Below, in pieces: positions 63,763 through 64,000 of a DNA stretch of 64,000 nucleotides. A model generated the notes under the pieces. That model saw nothing but the letters and a program-made list of their open reading frames with translations, was not told the DNA's origin and did no database searches. How positions within the stretch are numbered: position 1 is the first letter of the stretch; every line of letters starts with the position of its first letter. The DNA lies in contig NZ_JADPIB010000001.1 of NCBI RefSeq assembly GCF_015767265.1, forward strand, positions 806,001-870,000, written 5' to 3'. Source of the DNA: Aureivirga marina (GTDB taxonomy: Bacteria; Bacteroidota; Bacteroidia; Flavobacteriales; Flavobacteriaceae). A program made the translations under genes and the position numbers.

Positions 63763-64000
63763 TTAATTAAACATCCAAGCTTTTCTTAATTTTACTTTTG
63801 CATCTGACTCTGGTAAATCTAAAGCTTTTAATTCCGATTTTTCAACTGTTGGCTGAATTGCTTTTCCAGTTAAAGTTACTTCCGTTCCATCTCTCATAAC
63901 TTTCATTTGGATTGCATCTCCTTCTTTTATTGCCATAGAAGCGAAAATTAATTGCTGTACATTATCTAAATTATATGCTTCACCATTTAATTCTTTTAAT
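63763..64000 (-). CDS. C-terminal end of an M61-like metallopeptidase with PDZ domain
   Basis: Only the last 79 codons are in the window; the start lies off the right edge. Reading from the edge, LNGEAYNLDNVQQLIF looks like the end of a PDZ domain, followed by MKVMRDGTEVTLTGKAIQPT and the tail DAKVKLRKAWMFN. The spacing and final Lys-Leu-Arg-x-Ala-Trp tail are those of the M61 glycyl-aminopeptidase family of Bacteroidota, but the catalytic HExxH domain is outside the window, so the call is tentative. Confidence 0.6.
   Translation of the reverse strand, partial: LKELNGEAYNLDNVQQLIFASMAIKEGDAIQMKVMRDGTEVTLTGKAIQPTVEKSELKALDLPESDAKVKLRKAWMFN

Overview
This window is a stretch of ordinary chromosome from a member of the Bacteroidota, almost certainly the family Flavobacteriaceae. 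The DNA is very AT-rich. It carries typical flavobacterial families: DUF5686, DUF5689, DUF3078, DUF2480, an IPExxxVDY protein, TonB receptors with an N-terminal carboxypeptidase-regulatory-like domain, and lipoproteins whose mature part starts CSKDDD. Many genes have a TAnnTTTG box upstream, the -7 element of the Bacteroidota housekeeping promoter. The genus cannot be told from the sequence alone. I see no rRNA, tRNA, CRISPR array, prophage or complete insertion sequence.

Layout. At 1-9.2 kb: the N-terminus of sigma-54 (rpoN), a DUF5686 outer membrane protein, pyrH-frr, two lipoproteins, a small methyltransferase, and an overlapping operon of alpha/beta hydrolase, ECF sigma factor and membrane protein. 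At 9.2-17.6 kb: leuS, a TonB receptor, atpD-atpC and a TerB-like protein. At 17.6-30.2 kb: a thioesterase, a long PurF, a PfkB kinase, sufE-DUF59-DUF2480, DUF3078, lepA, bioD-bioA, then a U32/TrhP-like protein with a ferredoxin and, beside them, trhO. At 30.5-42.3 kb: an RND/MMPL exporter, a deoxynucleoside kinase, a secreted nuclease-like protein divergent from a TonB receptor plus DUF5689 lipoprotein pair, and pyk. At 42.5-52.6 kb: a secreted protein with an M48 protease, asparaginase, an operon of AraC/GyrI regulator, BtrH-like protein and PIF1-like helicase, then dxs divergent from tadA. At 52.6-64 kb: two small genes behind tadA, four tandem SnoaL-like paralogues, an ALDH7-type dehydrogenase, LysE, an oxidoreductase, an outer membrane protein, an Ig-like lipoprotein, comF, a coiled-coil membrane protein and the C-terminus of an M61-like peptidase.

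The most notable items are: (i) the array of four tandem SnoaL/NTF2-like genes at 53957-55636; (ii) three candidate sigma-54 (-24/-12) promoters, at 4480, 5894 and 62665, in a window that also encodes sigma-54; (iii) a REPIN-like pair of inverted hairpins with compensating stem changes at 8955-9026; (iv) decayed copies of the end of a membrane-protein gene on the far side of the methyltransferase gene, suggesting a past duplication; (v) both families of tRNA U34 hydroxylation enzymes side by side, one joined to a ferredoxin by a TAATG overlap.

Most convergent gene pairs share a short A/T-flanked hairpin that can act as a terminator in both directions. Operons are short. All functional calls are from reading the sequences by eye; no database search was run.
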